From NCBI RefSeq assembly GCF_000224145.3, contig NC_020168.2, positions 4,623,480-4,687,479 of the forward strand: a stretch of 64,000 bases of DNA. Direction: 5' to 3'. The notes under the pieces were generated by a model that did no database searches, was not told where the DNA came from, and saw only the letters and a list, made by a program, of their open reading frames with translations. Shown in pieces: positions 47,501 through 62,500 of this stretch. The DNA is from Ciona intestinalis. Taxonomy: Eukaryota > Chordata > Ascidiacea > Phlebobranchia > Cionidae. Position numbers and translations under genes: made by a program. Position 1 is the stretch's first letter. Every line of letters starts with the position of its first letter.

Positions 47501-50500
47501 CCAGATTTTACTACAATTTTACAATCTACCTTTAAACAAAAGCATAAAGTATGCCATGGTACACATTCTCAGAAACTCTTCAATCTGTTTATCTAAAGCA
47601 TTACCACTTACGATTCAAATTTAGCCACACTATCACATAGGAAGGTAGCAGGTTCCAAAGCTCTTTCATCAGTTCCTTTCTTTTCAAAAAGCGCAAACGT
47701 GTTTCGATTCCCTTCAAGTTGCATACCACGTCTCAACTTTTGTACAACCTGTATGTTTTGAAAATAAAATTTTAAGCTGTTTTTTTCACAGTCATTTTGT
47801 CGCTACATCAACTCTTTTTGTCATTTTCTATTGCTTAAGTTTTGCTACCTTATCGTATAGAAAAATAAAAGTTATTATACCTCTTTATTTTCAGTGCAGG
47901 ACAGTCGCATTTTAACGATAATATATTATTTTCATTTTTAGTGTAAATAATTTGATAACTTTTTTACCGTATAGTAGAAAGTAGAAACAAATAAAAGTCA
48001 TTTTTTTACTCGGTGTAGCGACCGCGCTTATGTTTTTAACTATAAGCTGTTTTAACAACTGTTGTTTTATTGCCATATCCTGTCTTTTCATTTAAAATAT
48101 TTATTAATCCTCACTACTAAAATTGAATGGACAAATAAAAAAAAAATTAGTAGTAAAATTTGATCATTTTTTTATTTTCAACCAACCTGTCCAGCAGTTG
48201 TAAAAGAGTCAATGTAGATATCACATGTTGCACCACCGTAACACTTGATAACAGTAACAAGATCCCGTCTTTCGAGCGCCGCGCATATTTCTGGTATAGA
48301 GGGAACCATCTCACGCCGACGGGAAGTTTGTTTATTTATTGATTTCTCAGCAAAAGCTGCGTAAACCCCACCTGGGGTTTCGGGGTAACGCTCTTTCACT
48401 CTGTAAATACAAATTGGGTAAATACAGATAAGTATGTTTAAAAATAGTATGTAAGTATTATGGGTAATGTTCAAAAACAAGCAAGCATTTAATAAGTCAT
48501 TGCACGGTATACAAGAAAACTATAAAACACACTTTTTATAAAAGGTATAAAAGATTTTTATAAAAGAAATAAATATTTCCATGTTTATGCTCACTTTTTC
48601 TGGTGATTAATTAATTAGACAAGTCATTGTAACTACTATATTAAAAAATAGAAATAAAAACACAATAGTTAATGACAAAAACTTTTTTAAAAAATTAAAT
48701 AACCGTTTTAATTTTTTTTAAATTACCGTTTTAGATGGAACTTGAGGTATTGCATAACTGGCCTTGAAGGATGATATGCACAACACATGCAAGCAATAAG
48801 GTGCCAGTAATGTGGGCAAGTTGTGACATGCTGTTGTTCACACATCTGCTCGTCTGTAGTGAGCTGTGTGGTGTATATGGCTGTTTGTTTGATCAGTTGT
48901 AAATAAACTTCGTCTTGGAATGACTTGGAGCCATGGCAGGTGCGTAGTAAGTCCTGGACAACAATGATTTAAATATACTGTGGTTAAGTGTAGCACAACA
49001 ATGATTTAAATATACTGTGGTTAAGTGTAGCACAACAATGATTTAAATATACTGTGGTTAAGTGTAGCACAACAATGATTTAAATATACTGTGGTTAAGT
49101 GTAGCACAACAATGATTTAAATATACTGTGGTTAAGTGTAGCATAACAGTGATTTAATATACTGAAGTTAAGTTCTACGCAACAGTGGATTAAATACACT
49201 GTGGTTAAGTGTAGCATAACAGTGATATAAATTTGCTGTGATGATGTATAAACCTATCCAACAGTACTGTAATAAAACATAACAGTACCTTAAACACAAC
49301 GTAACAAACCTTGAAAACAACCAGAAACAAAACACTTTTACACCTATATTTATATACATTAGAGCTTTTAGAAATAAATAATTGTTAATAGATAAATATA
49401 TTTAAAAGCAGATGTTTATTAAAAAAACATTTCTTTACCTGTATCACGCCAGCTTCTTCCTCAATATTTGTATAATTGTCGTTTTCCATTGAAAGAAGTC
49501 GGTCAAAATATTTAATAGCTTCATCCCTTAGTGTGTGGTGGCTATCTTGTGTACCAGATACCTGCAAATATAAATTGAATTTAGTTTCATGCTAAAAAAT
49601 CAGTTTTTGGAAAATATAGTATGCCAGGTAGCATTATGTTTAGTGCAGAGTGGTTAGCGGGCCTGACTTAAGCGCAGAGGTTATGGGTTCTGGGCTTGAC
49701 GCTGCTACCTTTGTGGCGTATGTGTATTTGGACACTTTTATAGACAAAACAAACCTGTTCATATGGTAGGGAAAGCAGGGGGGATCTTAATGATTGTTGA
49801 CTTTGTCTGAGGATTGGATTTCTTTTATAAAGAAGAGTGATTTCTTTTTCATCATCTCCAATGTGCTGAAATAGGAAATTCAGGATTGTGTAAAAACATA
49901 TCAGTATTTGCACAAAATTGGTAGAATTATACTGAATCACACCCACGGTTCTCCTAATAAATTTATGTAAAGATAGCATTTTCTTTTTTCTTTAACGCAC
50001 ACTGTACTAGCAAATATAATTAGACATCTAGAATATTTCCCAAACAAAAATTTTTTTTTTAAACTTTATAATTATGCAAAAATGTTTTACCAAACAAACT
50101 ACTGCAACTGCAGCAAAAAGGAATTACTTGACATTAAGACTATAAAATTCAGCATTTTCCAACCAAACTATATAAAACTTTACCTTCATTTTATCAATAA
50201 GAAGTTTAGTTTTGGTGACAATTATTGGTTGTGCGTCAATCATTGCTTGTATCTCGCTACTCCATAAGTTGGCATCTTCTTCTACTTCTGTGCTTAATAT
50301 TAACGTGTGTTTCTTCCCATATACTTTAATCTCCCACAAGCCAGTCTGTTTCTATTAACGAAATTCAGATTATTTTATGCCAGTAAATTAAACAGAAATT
50401 ACATTCATTATTTGTACCGTGTGACTTATTTCTATAAAGTTATTGCTTTTAAAATCCAGAAAAAAATATATATAAAAAAAGAAATATAAAAAAAGATATA

Positions 50501-53500
50501 TAAAAAAAGAAATATAAAATGAACTGATTCGTGTATTTCTTTATAAGTTTTACCTACAAGATACTTATACTATGCCTTTATAAGGACAAATGTAGTTGTT
50601 TTATTGGTAAATAGTAACATCCTATACAGGTCCAAAACAATCATTTAAAAAAAATTATAAAACCACATATGTGCCTAATTACCCAATATTTGCCATAACA
50701 AAAATAACTTACATAAGCTGCTTCATCTGGAGATGTAACCAAACACAAACTGTTCAACCCCATCGACCCCATCTTCTGTGCTCCTCGCCCGCTGCTCTTG
50801 TAATATTCAATGACGTTGGGTTTGAGAACGAACCATCTTCGTTGGTGGGTAACTCGTTGACGCTGAAAGTTTGTCTTCATCATCCAACCTTGCTGGATGG
50901 CAGAGGACTGGCCTTGCTGTTAATAAAGGTGGAATGGTGTATTTTGTTATGGTAATATGCTGGGTTTAAGAATTTGTGTGCTGGGTGTAAAAGATACTTG
51001 TAAAACTAAATTCTTTTAGATAAAAGTGTTTTTCAATACAATGGGATTTAACTATTGGGGATTTTAAAATTATATTAAAAAATTAGACTTTAAAGCCTAA
51101 GCTGTAAGACAAAAATTGAAAAGATTGGTAAAATCCTGATTTAATTATTATAAAATTGGTATTTAGGGAACAAATCAAAAATATGCAACATTACACCTAA
51201 AAGAAATATTCCTGTAACGAAAACCAACATGGTAAAATTTAAACTTACTGAGTCAGCAGAGTTCGATGTGTTCATGCTTTCATTCAACAAAGTTATCCAA
51301 TGGTGCATTTCTTCCACAGTGTCGCATGCTAACACATATACGCGCTGTGATGTGGTGATGGAAAATGTGTTTGACTTGCCTGGTATGGAAAGAAATGTTA
51401 GAATAACTAGAGATGCTTGGTAAAAATAAAGTGCAATTTAACCATAAGGCCAAAAAATTCTCATGGTCACTTTTCTGCTAAAATAATATATAAGCTAAAC
51501 AAAAAAAAATTAAATCGGGCTGGTAATAAAATACTACAAACAAGCTTAATTATTGTAAAGGCAGAAGGTTAAAAAGGTTGAAAAAAGTCTTAAAAATACA
51601 TATACATCCAAGATTTCAACCTAGGCCTAAATTACCGTTCTTGGCATGCCTTCATGTGGGACATCACTAATATAGAACAATACATAGAATAGATTACCAT
51701 GTACAATATAACCACATAAATACATTTTATAAATAAACCCACCAGAAACAGAGGTAGCAGCAACAGCAGTGATGGTTTGTCCATCCACTGTTCCAATCGC
51801 ATTCTTTGGATTCGCAAACTCTGTCTCCATGTTTGCTATCTCTTGCTCAGAACTTGATAATATCTTCATCAGAATACTGAAAAGTGAAACACATTTGTTT
51901 AAACTAATAGTTGATGTTTTTAGTCAGAAAACAAGCTTTTTCTTTTCCTGATAGTTGTAACTTTTAATAATTAAAAAAAAGTACAACATATAACCTGCAT
52001 TTGAACTCGAATTGCAGTTTTAATCTATAACTACACAGTGGTATCATAGTATCAAAATTGTTTCTAACATCCAATTTAATTATAACAGCATAGCTTATTA
52101 CATTAACTGTATATAACAACACACATAGACAACAATATTAAATGTTATAACCGACAAAAGCATAAAAATAAACAAAAATATACACTGCCACCTTACCTAT
52201 ACCACTCATTTGCTTCCTCTGTGCTCTCAGCAGAAAAATGATGAACTTTGGATGACATGATCACGTCAATTCCGTTCTCCTTTTCTGTTACATCAGTAAC
52301 ATCAGTAATGGTGCTAAGGTCAATGGTTGCTTTACATTTCGCGTTTTCGTCGTCGTTGTCGTAAATTTTCATCTCGTGATTACGAAGAGCTACCCACCTA
52401 AGAATAAAAACAGTTTTAGGGTTTATATATTTTATTTTGTAGTTTTACATAACATAAGCTAAGTGTGAATAAGATGCCTTGGTTTATTTTAAATTTATAT
52501 TCATTTTTGAAATTAACATATCCGACTTTTTAATTTTGTGATGACAAGTCTAATATCATTTTTCCTTTTGTGTTAAAAACTTTAATTTGAAATCAAATCT
52601 TGTAGTACCCCCAAACTGCTTTATAAAGGACTTATATAGTGGATAAAGTCAGTGTCAAATTACATAGTAATTCCCACTTGAATTTATGTAAGTAAATAAT
52701 AATAGGTATGCCAACAATTAGAGAACAATTTTAAACTTCCTACTTCTTTTGCCAATTTTTTCGTGGCAATGTTCCACGCAAAGTTCCTCTCCCAGCCTCA
52801 GATTTTTTGTAAAGCCATCCACATTTAAGGCTGTCTTGCTTGCTGCGAAAGAACATGAACGTGCTGTTGCTAATCACGCACCAACGTTTTTTCCATTGAC
52901 TCATTAAACCGCCCTGTGTGTAAATTGACAGGCGATTAATTTCGTGCGGTGCATGACGTCAGAGGATTGTTCCGAAAGGTCAAATTAGCAATAAATGTCA
53001 TTTTGCCGCAATAAATCACACCAATATCATGACCGAAAGAGACCACACATTTAAATAAGGTCAATTTGATCCAATACTGTCAGAATGAGAAATGAGACAA
53101 CATTGAAACGAAGTTGTTTCAACTTGGCATTATAATTGTCTCGACCCAAGTTTCTAACAAGTCAGAGCACTTAAAAATAAACTAAAATAAATCATTTTGC
53201 AGCAACTGCTTCCAACACAATATGATATTTCACAGAAAAAGGGCTGCTAAGACAAGTAATTAAGTTTCTGCTGACAAGTTTGAAATATTTGATGTATAAA
53301 AAAGAATCACATTAGTATACAAACTGTTGCTATGAGATATATTACACTTGTCAGTAAACAAATAAATGCAGGAGAGATCCATTTTAGAAAAAAAGTATTT
53401 CACATCAAATTTTAAATGGAAATAATTGGTTGTATATTACGACAATTACTCTTTAACTCCTTAGGTACAAGTAATGCAAATATGCATTTTAAAACCGGTG

Positions 53501-56500
53501 TTCACGAAAATGTTCATAACTTTACTTATAGTTGATAAAAGTTCTTACAGTTGGTTTTATTTGAAAGAGAAAGCAATTATTCACCAATATAACGTTTGAA
53601 AAATGCACCATAGCATTTAAAAGTTTTTACCAAACTTAATTTGAAAACCGTAAAGTATTTTTATACCACGCCAAGCCATTTAAGCTAATGATATTTTGCC
53701 ATTAAATTCCTACAAAGCAAAATGCAGCATTCAATTTAGAATGCCCACCTTCATATCAAGGTAGGAATGGAAATAAACATTTGGATTCCATCTTTCATTG
53801 TTATCTGGTCCACTAGCTACTGTGTCAGTGTCACTTATATCATCGTCATCAAACGAAGAATCCGTGTAGTAAGACTCTGTGTTTAAATATGAACATTGGT
53901 TTAAATGCAACACATGATACACAAAGTATACCAAACCAAAACACACAAAAAATCTGTGACTATAGGGTTTAAAAGGTTTTTATTCAAAACCAGAGATCAT
54001 CATAAATTAAAACCAAAAACTTCGGCAATATTAGAAATTAAAATAATAAATATTAAAACAAAAACTATTTACCATCTTCAATATCCGATGTACTTGTTGG
54101 AGCAGGATCAACATTTCCACTATCTTCATTGTCATTCCATGACTCAGTGTTCTGTAAGAATAATTAGGTGTAACTTGTTTATCCTTGCGTGGTGGGGCGA
54201 AGACTGTTGATATAACATGAGCGTTATGCTTCATACACCTCATGCCTGCTTACCAGTTACCACATATCTAACTTGTGATTGTTATGGAAACATTATTGAC
54301 AACCCATAAGGGCCATAAAGTGGTTTTAAATTTACCGACAATGTTTTATTCATATACGTAATCATATATGTATAATTACTATTAAAAAAACCTAAAATCT
54401 TACCATATCTTCTGGTGGTGCATCATGAATAACATCAGTGTTCATATTCTCCATTTGGTGTTCAAACTCTTCAAAACCAAGGTCCTAAAGAGAAAGTAAA
54501 CACATAAGTCTAAAATAACTAACTAAATAAGACCAAATATTATAACATTTAACCGCAAAAATCTGAAATACATTTCAAATTAAAAAAAAAAATAAAGTAG
54601 AGCTTTAAATAATAATAACATGGGTGGCATAACGGAAAGTGTTTTAAGTTAAAAATAAATGTGACAATACCTGTAATATATCCATTCCACGAGTTTCATC
54701 TGCTTTGTCCTTGTTTGGAAATACATCTTCTCTAATTTCTGTAAGATTGTCGCCAACGTTTTCAATAATTCGACTATCTCGCTGAAAAAATAAATAAATA
54801 TTATTGTGAAAATCACTATTATAATTTTTGAATTGGGTAACCTTTTTCAGTTTTGTAAAAAGTTCGTAGATTAAAAATAAACCAGCTAGATCTGTATATT
54901 TTTGGTCTCTAGTAGGATAAATATATTTTAAGAAGCCTTAAAACACATAATGCAACTTGGTTTGGCTGATTTTCTACTAAAAATCCAGGTCTATGTTTCC
55001 AAGAGTATTATCAAAATTTAACAATTTTTTTCTTAAAATAAAAAAAACATGAAAAAGATAAAGATGATCAATCCAACCTCTGTAGAGATGATACTTGATC
55101 TTGCTTCACTTCTTCTATGCATCTGAGCGATCTCGAGCTCAAGCTGGAGGATCCGTTCCATCTCCAACTTCTCCTGCTCCTCCAGATAATCATCATCCAG
55201 TCCTTCTTCCGAGAATGTCTTCTTATTAACAGTGGAGTATGCGCTGTCAATGTCAGCTTGTTCAATCACCGCATCTAAGTTTGCCATGGCAGATAACTGT
55301 AATGAAAGTTATTTTTTATAATTAATATTACATGTTCTTAAATTTATATTATTTTTTCAGTTCTTTTAGTAGAAATTAATAATGATATACCATACAAACG
55401 TTTTGTCTGTACTTTATTTTTTACAAAAATTAACAACTTCAAAAAGTTGTTACGTCTAGTGGAAACAGTACCAGAGTAAATCTAATTCGTGTGTATTGGT
55501 TAGTATGTGATGACATTAGTACATTTAATTCCATATTAAAAGATATATGGTTTCTTTATTACATCAAAATAAAGTGTTTGGTAACCATACTTACAAAAAA
55601 CCCTTTTGCCTAAGAACTATATAGATAAAAAGATAAGTGTTGTCTTTACTACTTACACGAGCATCCACTGATGTTCTTGTTGGGATGACCGACAAGTCTG
55701 TTGGAAGTGGAGTTGAAATATCTTCAAATGGAGGAGGGAAGGCTGGTGTTTCATCCATTGGTGACGGTAAGGCTTGGGGTTGAGATAATGCAGCTTCTCT
55801 TGCAGCCTAAAGAAGTTTTAACATATTAAAGGGGCATGCCAATAAAAAATAAAAAAATGTATATGTATAGAGATATTTAAATGTGATCTAAAGAAAGTTT
55901 CAAAATAACTTAACAGCTTCTAAAACAGGTGTCAAGAGAAATGTATTTTTAAATTGTTGCTTTTCATAATTGTTTTGAATTCAACATTAAAAAATGTAGT
56001 ATAAGTTTACAAAGTGTCTAAATTCAATAGGCAAAAATTTGAACAATTTGTTATTTTAAATTTATGCATAATAAAACAGAATATCACTTACCTTCTCTTC
56101 CTTTTCTCTCTGTATTCTTTCTTTTTCTTCTCTTTCCAGTCTCTCTCTTTCAAGACGAGCCTAATAACATAACGTGGCATTTAAACATCTGGTTAAAGAT
56201 GCTAAAATCACACATCTACCTGTTGTTCTCTTTCTTTTCGTTCACGTTCCATTTGTTCTTTGAGTGCCTTCAACTGACGATGTTTCTCTAATAGCACCTT
56301 GAATGAACATGTTCGTTTATCAAGTTTAGTAATAAAATGTATTAGAAATCAAGTATATTTCTCATATACGTGCTAATTGACACACATGTAATCTAACAAG
56401 CGTTAACTTCAACATATTTGTGCAGTATGTTGCAAGCAGTTTAGTAAATCAAACCCAATATTGAATAAGTATTACAGGAGCTGCTAAACTGTCAGCCATA

Positions 56501-59500
56501 TAGTCAATTCTAGGTAATTGCGCTTTACCCAAGTAATAAATATTGCCCATTCTTGGCATAAAGTCAAGAAAGACAAACATACCTTGAACATCTTTCTTGC
56601 AGCGAATCCTCGTGTATACTTCTGTATCACAATAGTGGCTTCCTTTTTGATCCTTTCTTTCTCCCGCTTCTCATGGACCAACACAGCAAAGATCTTCCGA
56701 GCTTGTCTTCCTCGCTCCATCTTTTGAATACGGATAATCGCCGAGTAAGCTTTGCGGAATTTTCTTCTCGCAATGAAGCCCTGAAATTGTAGTACAGTTA
56801 TAATAAATAAACAGGTTGCAGTGTCATTTTTACATCAAAACTATATTAAAAATCCATAATTGGAATACAACGACCTAACAGTTAGTCTCAAACGTATCAT
56901 GAATGGTTTAGCAACAACAAAAAACTAAATGATTTTTTCTTTGTTTATTTACATTTTCTGCAGTCAAGTGCAAAAAAATGAAACAAAACTTTAAGAAATG
57001 TTTTAAAACTAGTGGCAAAATATTATCATAAATTGGTGTGTAGGTAATTGTTATTTATCTTACTCGAATAAAACGTTGAGCATGAACAGAGCAAGCTTTC
57101 AACTTCAAGAAATGTTTCCTTGCACCATAAGCTCTGATCACCGACTGTATAATAACAGCAGCACCGAATACTTTCTCCCCTCGAACTTTCTCAAGCATTT
57201 GTTCCAAGATTTCTTTCATGAAAACCTGAGGAATTGTCGGGGAAAATTAAAATTTCTCTATAAACATTTTTTTTATATCCAAAAATAATTTTCAATTTTT
57301 TTGTTTATTCCTACTTTTTTTTGCACTATTATCTGCTACTTTCTGCTTTCATATTTCTGCCCACTGTACAACATACACTGAGAAAGTAGATATCATGACA
57401 TAAAACTTGATGTGTACTTCGTTACAAAAAATATATACTTTTCCTGTTTATTTAATATTACTCACTTTAGTTTCCCCAAGTCTCCATAGCGTTCCTTCTA
57501 CCTCAACTTCATTGAGGACACTTTTTGCTCGATCCTGAGTTTCAGGGAGATCTCCAGCATTGGGACAAACTACAGAATACCTGGTAAACAGTATGTGCAA
57601 AGTTTTTTTCTGTTTCATAAAAAGAGGCCTGCCAAAGACTTGACAGGCCAAGGGGGTGCATGCCAGGGGACTTGAACTTCAAGCCAAAGTTGGCCCAATA
57701 CCCAGAAACATGCAAAGTTACAATCATCTTAAGTTAGGAAAATATCAAATTTGTTGAAAATGCATCAATAAATCAGTAGAATTCAAAAAACAAGCTAAAT
57801 TATACCAGACTTGAAATATAATTTATTTCTTGAAGTTTCTTAAAAAAGAACACAATTTGCACAGAAAGATTTATACAAATTGGTGATTCTAACAAAAAAA
57901 CCAAACAGTATACTATCCAAACTCAGCTATAGACTTACCTGTCCCAAAAGTCTTTGTACAATCGCCGAACAGGGAAACCAGCTTTTCGAACTCGAACTGT
58001 TTCCAACATTCCTGAATATCTCAGTTGGTTTAATACGATTCCAGCATTGAAATTATCGGGTACCTGAAAATTAAAAGACGTATATAATCGTGTTTGGACA
58101 AACAACAATATCTGAAATTTAGTTAGAGAAATAAACAAGTAAAAATACGAAACAAAAACTTTTGTCGAAGCCTGTTATTCTGTATGGAGGAGCCTTACAG
58201 ATAAAACAGAAAATGTGAGATTTCAGCTAGAGTTAGCCTGTTACTCCATTTCTTAAAAAAATCCTTTAATTACCTTTAAAATGTTGGGTTTGACGCAGCG
58301 AACAAAGAAAGGATTGGCAGATGACAATCTCTCCATCAGTGCATGTAGGGATTTCTGGAATATATTTATTAAGTTAAAATATCCAACTTGTAATTAGGAA
58401 CCAGGCATGAATAACATTTACCTTAAATTGCCCACTAGCTGTTGGGGCTTGCTTGCTTCTACCTTTCCCAGAAGATTCAGAATTTCCACGAACTTTCTCA
58501 AACAAGTCGTAAATCAAGTCACAGCTGCATTTGATTAAGAATATATAAAAATATAAGTGTATGTGTGCTTTTTTGGTGCAGGGCCGTGATACTGCATGAT
58601 ATCCTTTATTGGGGATTCTTAAAGTTTTTGATCCTGTTTTCTAAGGAAGCACGCTAATTCATGGCCAATTTTCCCGGAGAATTTCAGAAGACAATTTTCT
58701 CTACGAATTTTACTTGCCCCAAAGGCATCTAGTAGTGACTGGCATAATTTGTCCCTCTGCATTATCACCCATACATATTCACCATAAGTTGTAAACCCTT
58801 TGTTATAAATTCATTGTGATTTTCTTGGCTATTCTCAGCTTACCTTGAATCTTTCAGTAATCCTAGAAGATCATCCCTAAATGTATCTCTGTTTTTCTCT
58901 AAGAAACCAGTAACATTGTACATCACCTGTATAAAAAACACTTTGAAACAAAATAATATTGAATAATAAACCTTGTACATCTTTTACAAAAAACATTATA
59001 GCTTTAAAAACACAAAAAGCTTTAAAAACATAAAAAAACGAAAAAAATGCAAAATACAAACCTCTCCTGCATAATGTTTGATTCCAAACTCCAATCCGAT
59101 GACACGCGGTTTCACATAGAATTGATTTTTCTGAAAAATATAGCATGGTTCATGAAATAAATAAGTACAGCATCTACATAAAATTTAGAAGCAAATTTTG
59201 TTACAAAATCTAGCGTACTATATATAAATACTGTATAAAACAATTTGAATAACTTGTGAGCAAGTTACCAGCAAAAATAATTATTAAGCAGAATACAGAA
59301 AGGTCACAAGTAATATAACCTACCGCATGCTGATTATGCAACTTGTTAAGCAGGGATTTGTCAGTTCCTTTCGGAAAACGACTTTCTTCGTTGATCAGCG
59401 ACATGAGACCGAGATTCTTTTCCACCAAATCCAAACATTCGCTGTTGTCGGCCCATTCCACGTCACACCAGTCTATTCCTTCCCTATTTAAAACAAATGT

Positions 59501-62500
59501 AAGAATAAAATACATCATTGGCTAACTTTGGTCTAAATCTCTGGACCGCGGATATACGTTGCAGTATGATGACAGTCAAATAACATGCTGATCAACATAA
59601 TTTAGGTATTCTGCCTTGGCAATTAATAACATATATGTTCTAGTGCATAGAAATAGTACTTTCATTTGTCTGTGCTTGACTAGTACGGGAATTTACTAGC
59701 ATTTTTACAAAAAGATTTATAAAAACCATGCACCATTACTGTATATATATAAAACTATCACAGGCAAAAAAGTTTCTTAACCAACGAAAATATGTTGCAT
59801 CACATACTTGTTGTATTCAATTTGTTCCAAACTAAAAATATGTCGGTTAAAAAATTCTTGAAGCTTCTCGTTGGCAAAGTTGATACAGAATTGTTCGAAT
59901 CGATTGATCTGGTAGGAAAGACGAAATACTTCATTAAAATACAGTAACTATCATTGAAGGTACAAGAAAATAGAAAAAAATGAATAAATAAAACTTATTT
60001 ATCGACATGGCAGGGCAATGACACCTGTTATAACTCTGGTGTTCTGTATAATACACTTTGTGCCTGCTTTCTAACTGAGCTGTTGTTTTTCTTTCGATTA
60101 TGTATGACTGACAATATTGACCAGTTAGTGACGACTGCAGTGGAGCAAGTGTCATTGAGTGTCTTGGTTAAGGACAAATACGCCCACAATGGTAGCAACA
60201 TCTAGTCCTGAACCCATATCCTCTTTTATTTCAATAAAAATAATCACCTTGAAATTTTCAAATCCAAAGATGTCGAGAATCCCAATGAAATAAAAATCAT
60301 CTGGACCTTTGATGCGGTGGTTGATCTTTGAGATGATCCATCGGAAGAGTTGGGAGTAAACTGCCATTGCTATCGAATCCCGGGAATCACATGCCTGGAG
60401 AAAATATTATATAGACTATTGTTGCTATCAGGCTTAACTAAATATATAACTAAAAAGCTCTCTGGTAAGAAAATACTTTTATATTAGTTGTTGCTGCCAA
60501 TGTACTTTGTATTGTAAAAAAGCCTTTATCCAAGTTATCAATAATTTGATATCCCATGACATGTTTCAGCTAGCAACAAGGCTTTAGAATGTTAAAGGGA
60601 TAGAATTTCTTGTTAAAACAACCGTATTACATTGATATTACATACAAGCTCTTCAAAAACTCTAAAACAACGTAGTTTTATTAAAGACACAGCTTTACTG
60701 GACAAAATTTTGGATAAGTGATTATACTTGATCAATGCTTTGAGGAGATGTGATGTTTTCTCCTCTTAATTTCATCGTCCTTTCTTTCATTACAGCTTCA
60801 AGTCTTTCGCTGTCGATGCCCAACAGCTGTGATGTTCGATCAATAACTGGAATGTTGGAAATATTGCTATGAGTTTAAGTGTAGTAGTAAATTTTGAATT
60901 GGTATGAAAAATAGTATTTTGGGGCTTTTGGAGTATGTAAGTTAATTTCATTTCAAAATTTGACCTGCCTTTTGGTAAGACATTAAAACATTGTTTCTGT
61001 TGTCAAGCCCTGATGTAGTCTTCCAGAATGGCTGTCGAATTTTCAGGATAGAAATAATGTTTTACAAACCAGAGAAGCCGAAAAAACTATTTTACAATAT
61101 GTCTGGTGGCAGGGGACATATGAATACTTTCGCAGATTGGTTTGTGAGTAACTGAGCTGGCACACGTAACATGCTTGATGATTTATGGTTGCTCTATATG
61201 CTACCGGAGATAATCTGTCGATTGAGCTTAGGGTAACGGTATGATTTGTTCGAATTGTTAAGAATTGGCCCATGACTCAACACAGTATCGGTAATTACAT
61301 GTGCAGTTTCCTGACTAGTTCCGCAGTGAAGTAATGATTAGGTAATGCTACTAAACTTGGAGTGTTAGTAGTGAGAATTGGTGTAGTATGATTGAGTGCT
61401 GTCACGTTTTTAAAAGTTTGCATTTGTGACCGATAAAACGTTTTAAGGGCAGAAATTTTAGTTTGACAATTACAAGCAAATTTTTTAAGACTGTTGGAGA
61501 ATTAAATGTTTCGTTCCCAAAAATTACCTTAAAAATATTTGATTGTGCTGACATTAATAAAATGAATTACGCAATAAATTAGTTTAAACTCTGTTGCGAT
61601 TGCTGTCAGTGGTTTAGCCATCTTTAAAAATGCGACACAAATGTCACATTTTAACAGTGGTACTTCAAAAATGTGACAAAAAACAATTTGTCAAATTTTA
61701 ACTAATAGTTAAGAACATGAAAGTGAACACAGTTCTTGGCTGGGCCACTGATATATGTTGACTTAATGAGTAGGCTAATGGCAAAGCCGTGCTGTGATTT
61801 GTTAGTGCATGCTATGGCAGGAACCTGGAGGTTCTAGTTCACATGATACCTGGAGCAATATGGGGAGGCAGCAGGGCCTTGTCTGTTGTTCGGTAAAAAG
61901 CGACATGAAACCAAGCAAATGGTAAAAGCATAAATTAAAACATTCAAAACAAAAATAAATATAACTGAATATTTTGATAAATGAAGCCTTTGAAATTAAG
62001 AGTCTATATAATGTTCAGCTTATTACTTTTTTACTCTAAATTGGCTCCTGTGCATGCAGATTCACATTAACAACAGGTATGCGCCAAGTAATTAACTGAA
62101 GTGGTGAAATAAACAACAAAGCTTCTACGTGTATAAGCCATTACTATAAAGCCAACATTCCAAACATAGGTTTTGTAAAACAACAAAAAAAAATAAAAAA
62201 TAATTCATGCATAATTGATATTTTGAAAATGTGAATACATTTCTCTAAAAATCAAGTTATTTAAAAAAAGGTTACACTAGCTTTTGAACATAATTAACAT
62301 TATTTTTCCCAGCATGGCAGGCTAACTTTAATTACACCTCATATACAGTATAGTTTCTCACAAATTATGATTTATATTAAATTAATTAACTTACCATCAG
62401 TATCGACCACTTGAGCACCACCAGCGTTCATAAATGAAACATTTCCCAAGTGCAATATTCCAGATAAGACACTCATCATGTCTTGTTTCTGTCCGTCTTT

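Noticed and set aside
49625-49742. Functional tRNA gene
   Set aside because: A and B box-like sequences exist, but no convincing cloverleaf or anticodon stem; a tRNA-derived SINE is the simpler reading.
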